From contig NZ_CP019426.1 in assembly GCF_009834515.1 (NCBI RefSeq), positions 3,275,501-3,339,500 of the forward strand: DNA of 64,000 nt, written 5' to 3'. Below the pieces are notes generated by a model that worked only from the letters and a program-made list of their open reading frames with translations, made no database searches and was not told where the DNA came from. How positions within the stretch are numbered: position 1 is the stretch's first letter; the number at the start of each line of letters is the position of its first letter. The position numbers and the translations under genes are program-made. Of the stretch, positions 8,892 through 17,852 are shown in pieces. The stretch comes from Pseudomonas sp. R84 (GTDB taxonomy: Bacteria > Pseudomonadota > Gammaproteobacteria > Pseudomonadales > Pseudomonadaceae).

Positions 8892-9518
8892 ATGAATCAG
8901 CCATCTGTATCTACCTCCTCGCCGAGCACTCGCGGCCCCGCCGAACACGACATTCGTGACCAGATTGTCGCCGCGGCCAACGAGCATTTCAGCCAATACG
9001 GCTACGGTAAAACCACGGTTTCCGACTTGGCCAAGGCCATCGGTTTTTCCAAGGCCTATATCTACAAATTCTTTGATTCCAAGCAGGCAATTGGCGAGGC
9101 CATTTGCGCCAACTGCCTGGGGCAAATCGCTGCAGCAGTCGAACAAGCGATTAACGCAGAAGCGCTTTCAGCGACCGAGCGTTTGCGCAGGTTGGTCAAA
9201 ACTGTGATCGCCACGGGTGTGGACCTGTTCTTCAACGATCGCAAGCTCTACGACATCGCGGCGTTTTCCGCATCGGAGCGCTGGAACAGCGCCCAGGTGT
9301 ATGAGGCGCAGATCAAGGGCTTTATCCTCGATATCGTGCGTCAAGGTCGAGAAGCGGGGGAGTTCGAGCGCAAGACGCCGTTGGACGAGACCGTCGAAGC
9401 GATCAATCTGGCGTTGCGACCTTTCGTCAACCCGCTGCTGCTGCAACACAATCTGGATCTGATCGAGCAAGCGCCCACGCTGACTACAAACCTCATCCTG
9501 CGCAGCCTCATGCCTTGA
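8892..9518 (+). CDS. TetR-family transcriptional regulator
   Basis: 208 residues. The HTH is DQIVAAANEHFSQYGYGKTTVSDLAKAIGFSKAYIYKFFDSKQAIGEAI, a canonical TetR domain, followed by a helical ligand domain rich in Ala and Leu. It stands just before a FadL-type porin gene and an RND efflux operon on the same strand. Both of those carry the same 24-bp palindrome over their promoters, so this TetR is the obvious candidate repressor. Its own upstream region lacks that palindrome and shows only a short dyad (TGTC-N7-GACA). Confidence 0.9.
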   Translation: MNQPSVSTSSPSTRGPAEHDIRDQIVAAANEHFSQYGYGKTTVSDLAKAIGFSKAYIYKFFDSKQAIGEAICANCLGQIAAAVEQAINAEALSATERLRRLVKTVIATGVDLFFNDRKLYDIAAFSASERWNSAQVYEAQIKGFILDIVRQGREAGEFERKTPLDETVEAINLALRPFVNPLLLQHNLDLIEQAPTLTTNLILRSLMP

Positions 9519-9627
9519 CCCATCGCTGAGCAAGGTTTCCAGGCGATTCGAGTCAAACGACCTCCCCCCATTACGTTTCCTGACCACCGGCACATCAGTG
9601 CCGGGAGGGCGTTGAATTTAGCTCGCC

Positions 9628-9651
9628 GTGACCATTGACTGAATTGGTCAC
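9628..9651. promoter_or_regulatory. Operator-like palindrome over the FadL-gene promoter
   Basis: Arms GTGACCA (9628-9634) and TGGTCAC (9645-9651) are perfectly complementary around a 10-bp spacer. The spacer supplies a -35 box (TTGACT, 9635-9640), with a -10 box TAATAT at 9657-9662, 16 bp away. A bound protein would cover the -35. Twenty of 24 positions are identical to the site at 11045-11068. Confidence 0.7.
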
Positions 9652-9717
9652 ATGGATAATATGGCTGCGCTGTAGTGCTCGATGTTCTATTCCAGTGATC
9701 TCCATAGAGTCCCGATA

Positions 9718-10989
9718 ATGAAAAAAACAATGCTCAAGAGCCCCGTGGGCCTGGCCGTCGTGCTTGCGTCTTCCAATGTGTTTGCCGGTGGCTTTGCACT
9801 CAACGAACAAAGCATCAGCGGGATGGGCTCCGGTTTTGCCGGGCGATCTTCATCAGCCGAAGACGCCAGTACGATCTACGGCAACCCGGCGGGCATGGCG
9901 CGGCTTAAACGAGAGCAGGTCAGCGTGGGCGCGGCGACGCTGTTCGCCAAGTCAGATATCAGCCGCACGCGCAGTACGTTCGGCGGCAATGAAGATGGCG
10001 ACATGGTGCCGACGACCACAGTGCCGATGGGGTATTACGTCAAACCCATTGATGACCACTGGGCATTCGGCGTCGGATTTTATGTACCGTTCGGGCTGAT
10101 CACCGACTACGGCAGTGGCTTTGCCGGACGCTATTACGCCAACAAGAGCGAAGTCACCACGCTGACTTTCCAGCCGACCATCAGCTACGCCTTTAACGAA
10201 AAAGTCTCGATCGGTTTCGGTCCGACCATTAACCGTATCAGCGGCGAGATATCGGGCATGGTCCCCAATCCGCTCAGCCCGGGGCGTAATGACGGCAAGC
10301 TGAAAAGCACGGGCGATGACACCGCGCTGGGCTTCAACGCTGGCGTGCTGGTGCAGGCGACAGACCAGACTCGCTTGGGGCTGACCTATCACTCCAAGGT
10401 CAGCTACCACCTGGATGCGAAAACCAAGGTCACCGATGGCATTTTCAGCGTGCTGGGTGTCAGCGGCCGCAGCTATGACGCGTCGCTGGACGTGGACACG
10501 CCGGAGTCGGTGGACGTTTCGGTCACGCATCAATTCAATAACGACTGGACGCTTTATGTCGGCAGTACCTGGACGCGCTGGAGCCGCTTCAAGGAACTGA
10601 CGATCGAGAACAGTGGCTTGCCGCCGTTGCTGAGTGGCCAATTGGGCACGATCAGCGAAGAGCAGAACTGGCATGACACTTGGGCTCACGCGATCGGTGC
10701 AGCCTATCAATTGAATAACCAATGGGTGCTGCGCGCCGGTTTCTCGGTTGATCAGTCACCGGCCAACAACACCAATCGGGGGCCGCGCATTCCGACGGGC
10801 GACCGCAAGGTGCTCAGCTTCGGTGCCGGCTGGACGCCCGTGGAAAATGTCACGATCGACCTGGCTTATTCCTACCTTTGGGAGGAGAGCGTCGAGGTCA
10901 ACGACACCTCGGCATCGAGAGGTGCCTACAGTGCCAGATACAAGAACAGTGCGAGCGGATTCGGCACTTCGGTGAGCTACCGTTTTTAG
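9718..10989 (+). CDS. Outer membrane FadL/TodX-family transport protein
   Basis: 423 residues with signal peptide MKKTMLKSPVGLAVVLASSNVFAGG. The mature N-terminus GGFALNEQSISGMGSGFAGRSSSAEDASTIYGNPAGMARL is the FadL hatch signature, and the chain ends in YRF, the C-terminal aromatic expected of an outer-membrane beta-barrel. FadL proteins admit hydrophobic compounds such as long-chain fatty acids and aromatic hydrocarbons. The ATG at 9718 is chosen because it begins the signal peptide; an upstream in-frame ATG at 9682 overlaps the promoter. Shared operators suggest it is co-regulated with the RND pump that follows. Confidence 0.92.
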   Translation: MKKTMLKSPVGLAVVLASSNVFAGGFALNEQSISGMGSGFAGRSSSAEDASTIYGNPAGMARLKREQVSVGAATLFAKSDISRTRSTFGGNEDGDMVPTTTVPMGYYVKPIDDHWAFGVGFYVPFGLITDYGSGFAGRYYANKSEVTTLTFQPTISYAFNEKVSIGFGPTINRISGEISGMVPNPLSPGRNDGKLKSTGDDTALGFNAGVLVQATDQTRLGLTYHSKVSYHLDAKTKVTDGIFSVLGVSGRSYDASLDVDTPESVDVSVTHQFNNDWTLYVGSTWTRWSRFKELTIENSGLPPLLSGQLGTISEEQNWHDTWAHAIGAAYQLNNQWVLRAGFSVDQSPANNTNRGPRIPTGDRKVLSFGAGWTPVENVTIDLAYSYLWEESVEVNDTSASRGAYSARYKNSASGFGTSVSYRF

Positions 10990-11044
10990 TCAGGCCTGTC
11001 GGTCGATTCATGGTTCGATCTCGCAGGTGGTCAGGATGCAGATT

Positions 11045-11068
11045 GTGACTATTGACGATATTGGTCAC
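11045..11068. promoter_or_regulatory. Operator-like palindrome over the RND operon promoter
   Basis: Arms GTGACTA (11045-11051) and TGGTCAC (11062-11068), one mismatch, extended outward by TT/AA to 11043-11070. The spacer carries TTGACG (11052-11057) as a -35 box, with GAGAAT at 11075-11080 as a plausible -10. The start codon is 46 bp downstream. It is nearly the same site as at 9628-9651. Confidence 0.7.
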
Positions 11069-11114
11069 AAGACTGAGAATATGATGATCATCCTATTCCT
11101 CAGTAAGTGAACCT

Positions 11115-12224
11115 ATGCGCCGGCTCCGACTTTTCCCCATTGCCGCATGCTTGTTGCCTCTTGCACTGACCGCCTGTGGCGAATCTTCCAGTGTTGCAGA
11201 TCCCCGTACACAGGCGCCGCTGGTCAGATCCGCTGCGGTACAAGCGTCACCTGACATCGCTCGTTCTTTCACCGGTGTCGTGGCGGCGCGCGTTCAGGGC
11301 GACCTGGGGTTTCGCGTATCGGGCAAGGTGCTCGAACGCCTGGTTGATACAGGACAGGCCGTGAAGCAAGGGCAGCCGCTGATGCGTCTCGACCCGAGTG
11401 ACCTCGGACTGCAAGCGCGGGCGCAGCAGGCGGAGGTCATAGCTGCTCGTGCTCGCGCCAAACAGACAGCCGACGACGAGGCTCGCTATCGCAAACTGGT
11501 CGGCGTTGGCGCCATTTCGGCATCAGCCTACGACCAGTACAGAGCCGCTGCGGAGACTGCGAAGGCGCAGCTCAATGCCGCGCAAGCGCAAGCCGACGTG
11601 GCCCGCAATGCGTCGGGTTATGCGCTGCTGGTCGCTGATGCGGACGGCGTAGTGGTGGAAACACTCGCCGAACCTGGACAAGTCGTCAGCCCGGGACAAC
11701 CGGTGGTTCGACTGGCGCGCGCAGGTCAGCGCGAAGCCATCGTGCATCTGCCCGAAACCCTGCGCCCGGCTGCCGGCGCCACCGCGCAAGCCAGCCTCTA
11801 CGGGGTGAATTCTGCGGCGGTGACGGCAAAACTGCGGCTGCTTTCAGATTCGGCAGACCGCACAACGCGCACGTTCGAGGCGCGCTATGTGCTCGAGGGG
11901 CCACTGGCCAACGCGCCGATCGGTGCGACCGTGACCCTCAGAATTGCCGAGGGCGCGCCCCAGACACAGGCATTACAAGTCCCCATCGCAGCGATTTACG
12001 ACCCGGGCAAAGGCCCCGGTGTGTGGGTCATCGCCGGGACGCCGGCAACCGTGAGCTGGCGAGCGGTTCAGGTGTTGGGGTTGAGCGATGATTCGGCCCG
12101 CATCGCCGGAGACCTCACTGCTGGTGAGCAGGTTGTAGCGTTGGGCGCCCATCTGCTGCGCGATGGCGAAGCGGTGCGATTACCGCAACAGAGCGAAGCC
12201 AGCGTTGCCGGGAGTCGTCCATGA
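11115..12224 (+). CDS. RND efflux periplasmic adaptor lipoprotein (MFP)
   Basis: 369 residues. A lipoprotein signal peptide ends in LALTAC, so the protein should be anchored in a membrane by Cys21. It has the lipoyl/barrel-sandwich halves (VAARVQGDLGFRVSGKVLERLVDTGQAVKQGQPL and VVETLAEPGQVVSPGQPVV) flanking an alpha-hairpin rich in Ala and Gln, then the beta-barrel domain. It links the inner-membrane RND pump to an outer-membrane channel; no OprM-type channel gene is present here. Its stop overlaps the pump start by 4 bp (ATGA), so translation is coupled. Confidence 0.93.
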   Translation: MRRLRLFPIAACLLPLALTACGESSSVADPRTQAPLVRSAAVQASPDIARSFTGVVAARVQGDLGFRVSGKVLERLVDTGQAVKQGQPLMRLDPSDLGLQARAQQAEVIAARARAKQTADDEARYRKLVGVGAISASAYDQYRAAAETAKAQLNAAQAQADVARNASGYALLVADADGVVVETLAEPGQVVSPGQPVVRLARAGQREAIVHLPETLRPAAGATAQASLYGVNSAAVTAKLRLLSDSADRTTRTFEARYVLEGPLANAPIGATVTLRIAEGAPQTQALQVPIAAIYDPGKGPGVWVIAGTPATVSWRAVQVLGLSDDSARIAGDLTAGEQVVALGAHLLRDGEAVRLPQQSEASVAGSRP

Positions 12225-15200
12225 GCCAGGGGCGATTCAACCTGTCCGCCATCGCCGTTCGCGAGCGGGCGATCACCGTGTTCCTCATTTTCCTGATTGC
12301 CGTTGCCGGGACGTTGTCGTTCTTTCAATTGGGGCGTGCGGAGGATCCACCGTTTACGGTCAAGCAGTTGACCGTGATTACCGCGTGGCCCGGTGCGACG
12401 GCGCAAGAGATGCAGGATCAGGTCGCAGAACCCCTTGAAAAGCGCCTGCAAGAACTCAAGTGGTACGACCGCTCGGAAACCTACACCCGACCTGGACTGG
12501 CGTTCACGATGGTGTCGTTGCTCGACAGCACGCCGCCCGCGCAAGTGCAGGAAGAGTTCTATCAAGCACGCAAGAAACTCGACGATGAAGCCATCAGGTT
12601 GCCGGCCGGTGTGATCGGGCCGATGGTCAACGATGAGTTTTCCGACGTGACCTTCGCGCTGTTCGCCTTGAAAGCCAAAGGCGAGCCGCAGCGTTTGCTG
12701 GTGCGTGATGCGGAAGCCATGCGCCAGCGTCTGCTGCATGTACCGGGGGTGAAGAAGGTCAACATCATCGGTGAGCAAGCCGAGCGCATCTACGTTTCGT
12801 TTTCCCATGAGCGCTTGGCGACCCTCGGCCTGTCACCGCAGGACATCTTTGCCGCGCTGAACAGTCAGAACGTGCTGACGCCCGCCGGCTCCATCGAAAC
12901 CAACGGGCCACAGGTTTTTCTGCGTCTCGACGGTGCCTTCGACAAGGTGCAGAAAATTCGCGACACGCCGGTCTCCGTGCAGGGGCGCACACTCAAGCTC
13001 TCTGATGTAGCGACGGTCGAACGCGGTTATGAAGATCCGGCGACTTTTTTTGTGCGCAATAACGGTGAAGACGCGCTGCTGCTGGGTGTGGTGATGCGCG
13101 AGGGCTGGAACGGTCTGGATCTGGGCAAGGCGCTGGATGCGGAGACCGCGAGGATCAATGCAGAAATGCCATTGGGCATGACCCTCGCCAAAGTCACCGA
13201 CCAGGCAGTCAATATCGACTCGGCGGTCGGCGAGTTCATGGTCAAGTTTTTCGTCGCGCTGCTGGTGGTCATGCTCGTTTGTTTTCTGAGTATGGGCTGG
13301 CGGGTCGGGGTGGTGGTCGCTGCAGCTGTGCCGTTGACCCTGGCGATCGTGTTCGTGGTGATGGCCGCCACCGGCAAGAACTTTGATCGCATCACCCTCG
13401 GCTCATTGATCCTCGCGCTCGGGCTGTTGGTTGATGACGCGATCATCGCCATTGAAATGATGGTGGTGAAAATGGAGGAGGGCTACGACCGCATCAAAGC
13501 GTCCGCGTATGCCTGGAGCCATACGGCGGCGCCGATGCTGTCCGGAACGCTGGTGACGGCAATCGGTTTCTTGCCGAACGGTTTTGCCCAGTCCACTGCC
13601 GGTGAGTACACCAGCAATATGTTCTGGATCGTCGGCATTGCGCTGATCGCTTCCTGGGTCGTCGCGGTGGCGTTCACCCCGTATCTGGGCGTGAAGTTGT
13701 TGCCGGACATCAAGAAGGTCGAAGGTGGCCACGCGGCGATCTACAACACGCCGAATTACAACCGTTTCCGCCGGCTGCTGACCGCGGTGATCGCGCGCAA
13801 ATGGCTGGTGGCGGGCACGGTGGTCACGCTGTTTTTCGTCGCCGTGCCAGGCATGGGGCTGGTGAAGAAGCAGTTCTTCCCGACCTCCGACCGCCCCGAG
13901 GTGATGATCGAGGTGCAGATGCCCTACGGGACTTCGATCGAGCAGACCAGCGCCGCGGCCGCCAAGGTTGAGGCTTGGTTGCACAAGCAGGACGAGGCAA
14001 AAATCGTCACGGCCTATATCGGCCAGGGTGCGCCACGTTTCTTTCTGGCGATGGCGCCGGAATTACCTGATCCTTCGTTCGCCAAAATCGTGGTGCTGAC
14101 GGACAGTCAGGACGCACGCAAAACCCTCAAGTTCCGACTGCGCGAAGCAGTTGCTGAAGGCCTCGCGTCGGAGGCTCGTGTGCGGGCAACGCAAATTGTC
14201 TTTGGCCCTTATTCGCCGTTTCCGGTTGCCTACCGGGTGATGGGCCCTGATCCGGCGAAGCTGCGCGATATCGCCGAGCAGGTACGCGGCGTGCTGCAAG
14301 ACAGCCCGATGATGAGAACGGTGAACACTGACTGGGGACCGCTGACCCCGACCTTGCATTTCAGTCTCGATCAGGACCGTCTGCAGGCAGTGGGGCTGAC
14401 CTCGAATGCGGTCGCCCAGCAACTGCAGTTTCTGCTGAGCGGAGTACCGATTACGGCGGTGCGCGAGGATATTCGTTCTGTGCAGGTCGTCGGGCGTGCC
14501 GCCGGTAATATCCGGCTCGACCCGGCGCAGATCAAAGGTTTCACCTTGGTCGGCGCGACGGGGCAACGCATCCCGTTGTCGCAGATCGGCGAGGTCGATG
14601 TGCGCATGGAGGATCCGATTCTGCGGCGCCGTGATCGCACGCCAACCATCACCGTGCGTGGAGACATTGCCGAAGGCTTGCAGCCACCGGATGTTTCGAG
14701 TGCGATCCTCAAGCAGTTGCAGCCGATCATCGAAACACTGCCTTCCGGTTACCGGATCGAGCAGGCGGGTGCCATCGAGGAGTCCGGCAAAGCGGGCAAG
14801 GCAATCTTGCCCCTGCTGCCGATCATGATCGCCATGACGTTGCTCATCATCATTGTGCAGGTTCGTTCGATCGCGGCGATGATCATGGTCTTCCTCACTT
14901 CGCCGTTAGGCTTGATAGGTGTGGTGCCGACGCTGCTGATCTTCAATCAGCCGTTTGGCATCAATGCGCTGGTCGGGTTGATTGCGTTGTCGGGGATCCT
15001 GATGCGCAATACGCTGATTCTGATCGGGCAGATCCACCACAACACACAGGAAGGACTGGACCCGTTCCACGCCGTGGTCGAAGCCACGGTGCAACGTGCG
15101 CGGCCGGTACTGCTGACGGCAATGGCGGCCATCCTGGCGTTTATTCCCCTGACACACTCGGTGTTCTGGGGCACGCTGGCTTACACCCTGATTGGCGGCA

Positions 15201-15310
15201 CGTTCGTCGGCACTATCATTACGCTGGTGTTTCTGCCGGCGATGTATTCCATCTGGTTCAAGATCCGCCCTGAGCACCAGGCTCAGACTGAAACAGTCAA
15301 ACTGGCGTAG
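12221..15310 (+). CDS. RND efflux pump inner-membrane transporter
   Basis: 1029 residues, the full RND length. It begins NLSAIAVRERAITVFLIFLIAVAG (TM1) and has GLVDDAI in TM4 (LILALGLLVDDAIIAIEMM) with the charged relay residues. Two large periplasmic loops follow TM1 and TM7, and the C-terminal TM block reads LIALSGILMRNTLILIGQIH. The sequence style is that of the VexF/MdtB-like transporters of the heavy-metal/multidrug boundary. It is the second gene of the pump operon and is followed by a good terminator at 15328. The substrate range is unknown; the TetR and FadL partners suggest hydrophobic organic compounds. Confidence 0.94.
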   Translation: MSQGRFNLSAIAVRERAITVFLIFLIAVAGTLSFFQLGRAEDPPFTVKQLTVITAWPGATAQEMQDQVAEPLEKRLQELKWYDRSETYTRPGLAFTMVSLLDSTPPAQVQEEFYQARKKLDDEAIRLPAGVIGPMVNDEFSDVTFALFALKAKGEPQRLLVRDAEAMRQRLLHVPGVKKVNIIGEQAERIYVSFSHERLATLGLSPQDIFAALNSQNVLTPAGSIETNGPQVFLRLDGAFDKVQKIRDTPVSVQGRTLKLSDVATVERGYEDPATFFVRNNGEDALLLGVVMREGWNGLDLGKALDAETARINAEMPLGMTLAKVTDQAVNIDSAVGEFMVKFFVALLVVMLVCFLSMGWRVGVVVAAAVPLTLAIVFVVMAATGKNFDRITLGSLILALGLLVDDAIIAIEMMVVKMEEGYDRIKASAYAWSHTAAPMLSGTLVTAIGFLPNGFAQSTAGEYTSNMFWIVGIALIASWVVAVAFTPYLGVKLLPDIKKVEGGHAAIYNTPNYNRFRRLLTAVIARKWLVAGTVVTLFFVAVPGMGLVKKQFFPTSDRPEVMIEVQMPYGTSIEQTSAAAAKVEAWLHKQDEAKIVTAYIGQGAPRFFLAMAPELPDPSFAKIVVLTDSQDARKTLKFRLREAVAEGLASEARVRATQIVFGPYSPFPVAYRVMGPDPAKLRDIAEQVRGVLQDSPMMRTVNTDWGPLTPTLHFSLDQDRLQAVGLTSNAVAQQLQFLLSGVPITAVREDIRSVQVVGRAAGNIRLDPAQIKGFTLVGATGQRIPLSQIGEVDVRMEDPILRRRDRTPTITVRGDIAEGLQPPDVSSAILKQLQPIIETLPSGYRIEQAGAIEESGKAGKAILPLLPIMIAMTLLIIIVQVRSIAAMIMVFLTSPLGLIGVVPTLLIFNQPFGINALVGLIALSGILMRNTLILIGQIHHNTQEGLDPFHAVVEATVQRARPVLLTAMAAILAFIPLTHSVFWGTLAYTLIGGTFVGTIITLVFLPAMYSIWFKIRPEHQAQTETVKLA

Positions 15311-15327
15311 CGACAACGCCTGCAATC

Positions 15328-15352
15328 GAGGCCCGCTTTCGCGGGCCTCTTT
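15328..15352 (+). terminator. Rho-independent terminator of the RND operon
   Basis: Stem GAGGCCCGC / GCGGGCCTC (9 bp, perfect) with a TTTC loop, followed by TTTGT, starting 18 bp after the pump stop. It can also serve the convergent LysR gene ending at 15362. Confidence 0.85.
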
Positions 15353-15361
15353 GTCCCCACG

Positions 15362-16276
15362 TCAAAGCGTGGTGATCTGTCCGTTGCGATCCAGTTCGTA
15401 CACCTTGTTGCCCTGCAATTTCTCCTTCAACCAACGTTCGGCTTTACCCAGCGGCCGTTGCCGCGCCCACAGCAAATCCACACCAATCTGCCAGTCGGTA
15501 TGCGGATACGCCGAGAGCTGCAGTTCCACCAGTTCACCCTTGGCCAGTTCACGCTGAACGAGCTGGCGGGGCAGGGTGGCCCAGCCGAGCCCGGCGCGGA
15601 CCATTTCCAGTAACGCCAGATAGCTTTCCGCTTGCCACAACTGGGTCGAGCGCAGGTATTCGCTGCTTGGCAGTTTGCTCGCATGAGCGCTGAAAGCCAG
15701 GCGGCGATGGACGTGCAGGTCGTCGAAGGTGACGTTGTCGAGTTGCGCCAATGGATGATCGGGGTGGCAGACGTGGAGCATGATCAGTTTGCCCAGTTGC
15801 TGGAACGCCAATTCCTTGGGATAGCCAGGCTGCGAAAAGGCCACGCCGAGTACCGCTTCACCGCTGCTGACCAGTTCGCTGACGTCGCCGTAAACGGGGT
15901 GGCGGATGATCAGGTCGACAAAGGGGAACGCGGCCTCGAAGGCTTTGAGCACCGGCATGATCGGGCCGTACGGCGTTTCAATGGCGAGCGTCAGGCTGGT
16001 TTCGACGTTGTCCGAAAGGCAATCGGCGTGGGCTTCGAAGGTCATGCAGCGTTCGAGCACGGCTTCGGCCTGCACCAGCAATTTGTGGCCGCTGGCGGTG
16101 AGGGCAGGGCTGCGGTTGCTGCGGTCGAACAGGTCGACGCCAAGGTCGGTTTCGAGGTTGGCAATCGCCGCACTGATAGTCGATTGGGTCTTGCCCAGTT
16201 GGCGCCCGGCGGCGGAAAACGATCCGCTTTTGACCACTTGGACGAACATCAACAGTTGATCGAGTGAGAAGCGCAA
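15362..16276 (-). CDS. LysR-family regulator of the purine permease-deaminase genes
   Basis: 304 residues: HTH MRFSLDQLLMFVQVVKSGSFSAAGRQLGKTQSTISAAIANLETDLG, linker LFDRSNRSPALTASGHKLLVQAE and a PBP2 effector domain (LTLAIETPYGPIMPVLKAFEAAF). It is divergent from an NCS2 permease gene. Two perfect dyads lie in the shared region (16318-16334 and 16336-16354). The likely effector is a purine or pyrimidine related to the transported base (inference from context). Confidence 0.88.
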   Translation of the reverse strand: MRFSLDQLLMFVQVVKSGSFSAAGRQLGKTQSTISAAIANLETDLGVDLFDRSNRSPALTASGHKLLVQAEAVLERCMTFEAHADCLSDNVETSLTLAIETPYGPIMPVLKAFEAAFPFVDLIIRHPVYGDVSELVSSGEAVLGVAFSQPGYPKELAFQQLGKLIMLHVCHPDHPLAQLDNVTFDDLHVHRRLAFSAHASKLPSSEYLRSTQLWQAESYLALLEMVRAGLGWATLPRQLVQRELAKGELVELQLSAYPHTDWQIGVDLLWARQRPLGKAERWLKEKLQGNKVYELDRNGQITTL

Positions 16277-16317
16277 GCGGTGGACTCCCGGGTCAAGGAT
16301 GGGGGGTAAAGCAGATT

Positions 16318-16354
16318 ACGAATGCTAGATTCGTGCCATCGAAAAAAGCGATGG
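16318..16354. promoter_or_regulatory. Two adjacent perfect dyads in the LysR-NCS2 intergenic region
   Basis: Dyad 1 is ACGAAT-GCTAG-ATTCGT (16318-16334), and dyad 2 is CCATCG-N7-CGATGG (16336-16354). They lie about 42 bp upstream of the LysR start and about 136 bp upstream of the permease start. Tandem sites are usual for LTTR recognition and activation sites. Confidence 0.5.
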
Positions 16355-16490
16355 TTGCTAATTTGGTTCATCGCAATAAACGTTCAACCATGGCCCCGCG
16401 TCAAACGATCTCCGGGGTGGATCTGACTTTCAAACGCCCCTGAGCATGCCCGCGATCTCAACAGATGCCGCACCTTCAGGAGCGTGTGAA

Positions 16491-17822
16491 ATGACCACAC
16501 AACGCATTCATCCGGTGGACGAGATTTTGCCACTGCGACAGTTGTTCACGTTTGGCTTGCAGCATGTGCTGGTGATGTACGCGGGAGCGGTGGCCGTGCC
16601 GCTGATTCTCGGCAGCGCGATGGGACTGACCTCGGCGCAGGTGGTTTTGCTGATCAACGCCAACCTGTTGACCTCGGGTGTGGCGACGCTGATTCAGACC
16701 CTCGGTTTCTGGAAGTTCGGCGCGCGGCTGCCGCTGATTCAGGGCTGCTCGTTCATTGCTCTGGCGCCGATGATCATGATCGGCAAGGAATTCGGTCTCG
16801 GTCAGATTTTCGGTGCGGTGATCGCCGCTGGCTTTATCACCATTGCGCTGGCGCCGGTGTTCAGCCGCTTGCTGCGTTTTTTTCCACCGGTAGTGATTGG
16901 CAGTCTGATCACCATTATCGGCATCTCGCTGATGCCGGCGGCGGCGATCTGGCTGGGCGGCGGCAATCCCGACTCGGCGGATTTCGGCAATCCCGCGAAC
17001 TTGTTGCTGGGCCTGGCCACGGTCAGCGTGACGCTGGTGATCTACGCCAAATTCAAGGGTTTCATCGGCAACCTCAGCGTGCTGATTGGCTTGTTCGTCG
17101 GCAGCCTGATCGCCGCGGCTTGCGGTATGACTCACTTCAATCAGGTCAGCGAAGCCGCGTGGTTTGAGCTGAGTGCGCCGATGGCCTTCGGCGCCCCGGA
17201 ATTCGCGCCGGTGCCGATTCTGATCATGACCCTGGCGATGCTGGTGATCATGGCCGAGACCACCGGCAACTGCCTGGCGATCGGCAAACTGACCGGCAGA
17301 CCGACCACGCAACAAACCCTCGGCAACGCATTTCGCGCCGACGGTTTATCGACCATGCTCGGTGGTTTGTTCAACAGCTTTCCCTACAACGCCTTCACTC
17401 AGAACACCGGTTTGATCGCGCTTTCCAACGTGAAAAGCCGCTTCGTCGTCGCTGCGGCCGGGGCAATCATGGTGCTGATGGGCCTGTTCCCGAAACTCGG
17501 TGCGTTGATCGCCGCCGTGCCGACGCCTGTGCTCGGTGGCTGCGCGATCGTGATGTTCGGCATGACCACGGTGGCGGGGATTCAGGAATTGTCACGGGTG
17601 CAATTCGAAGGGACGCGCAACGGCATCATCGTCGCCGTATCGGTGAGCGTCGGCGTGCTACCGATGTCGTTTCCGGCATTGTTCGAACACGTCGGCCCGA
17701 CCCTGAAACTGGTGCTCGACAGCGGGATTTTCCTCGGCGCAATCACCGCCATCGTCCTCAACGTCCTGCTCAACAACGACAAAAAATCGACCGAAACCCT
17801 CGGCGCTGAACTGGCCGACTGA
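16491..17822 (+). CDS. NCS2-family nucleobase:cation symporter (xanthine/uracil permease type)
   Basis: 443 residues. It begins with the family motif LFTFGLQHVLVMYAGAVAVPLILG and has about 14 membrane helices. The central ETTGNCLAIGKLTG in TM8 and NAFTQNTGLIALSNVKSR motifs mark the xanthine/urate branch of NCS2. The ATG at 16491 has an AGGAG ribosome site eight bases upstream; an earlier in-frame ATG at 16446 does not. It is followed after 30 bp by a deaminase of the guanine-deaminase type, so import and deamination of a purine base is likely. Confidence 0.92.
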   Translation: MTTQRIHPVDEILPLRQLFTFGLQHVLVMYAGAVAVPLILGSAMGLTSAQVVLLINANLLTSGVATLIQTLGFWKFGARLPLIQGCSFIALAPMIMIGKEFGLGQIFGAVIAAGFITIALAPVFSRLLRFFPPVVIGSLITIIGISLMPAAAIWLGGGNPDSADFGNPANLLLGLATVSVTLVIYAKFKGFIGNLSVLIGLFVGSLIAAACGMTHFNQVSEAAWFELSAPMAFGAPEFAPVPILIMTLAMLVIMAETTGNCLAIGKLTGRPTTQQTLGNAFRADGLSTMLGGLFNSFPYNAFTQNTGLIALSNVKSRFVVAAAGAIMVLMGLFPKLGALIAAVPTPVLGGCAIVMFGMTTVAGIQELSRVQFEGTRNGIIVAVSVSVGVLPMSFPALFEHVGPTLKLVLDSGIFLGAITAIVLNVLLNNDKKSTETLGAELAD

Positions 17823-17852
17823 CTTTTGTTTTCCACTGCCCAGGAGTTACCC

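Noticed and set aside
12068..12808. 246-codon frame antisense to the RND genes
   Set aside because: A shadow frame of a strongly coding gene pair; His/Arg/Gly-rich with no start signal. The same holds for the other long antisense frames, such as 26025-27011, 27444-28544 and 46212-47273.
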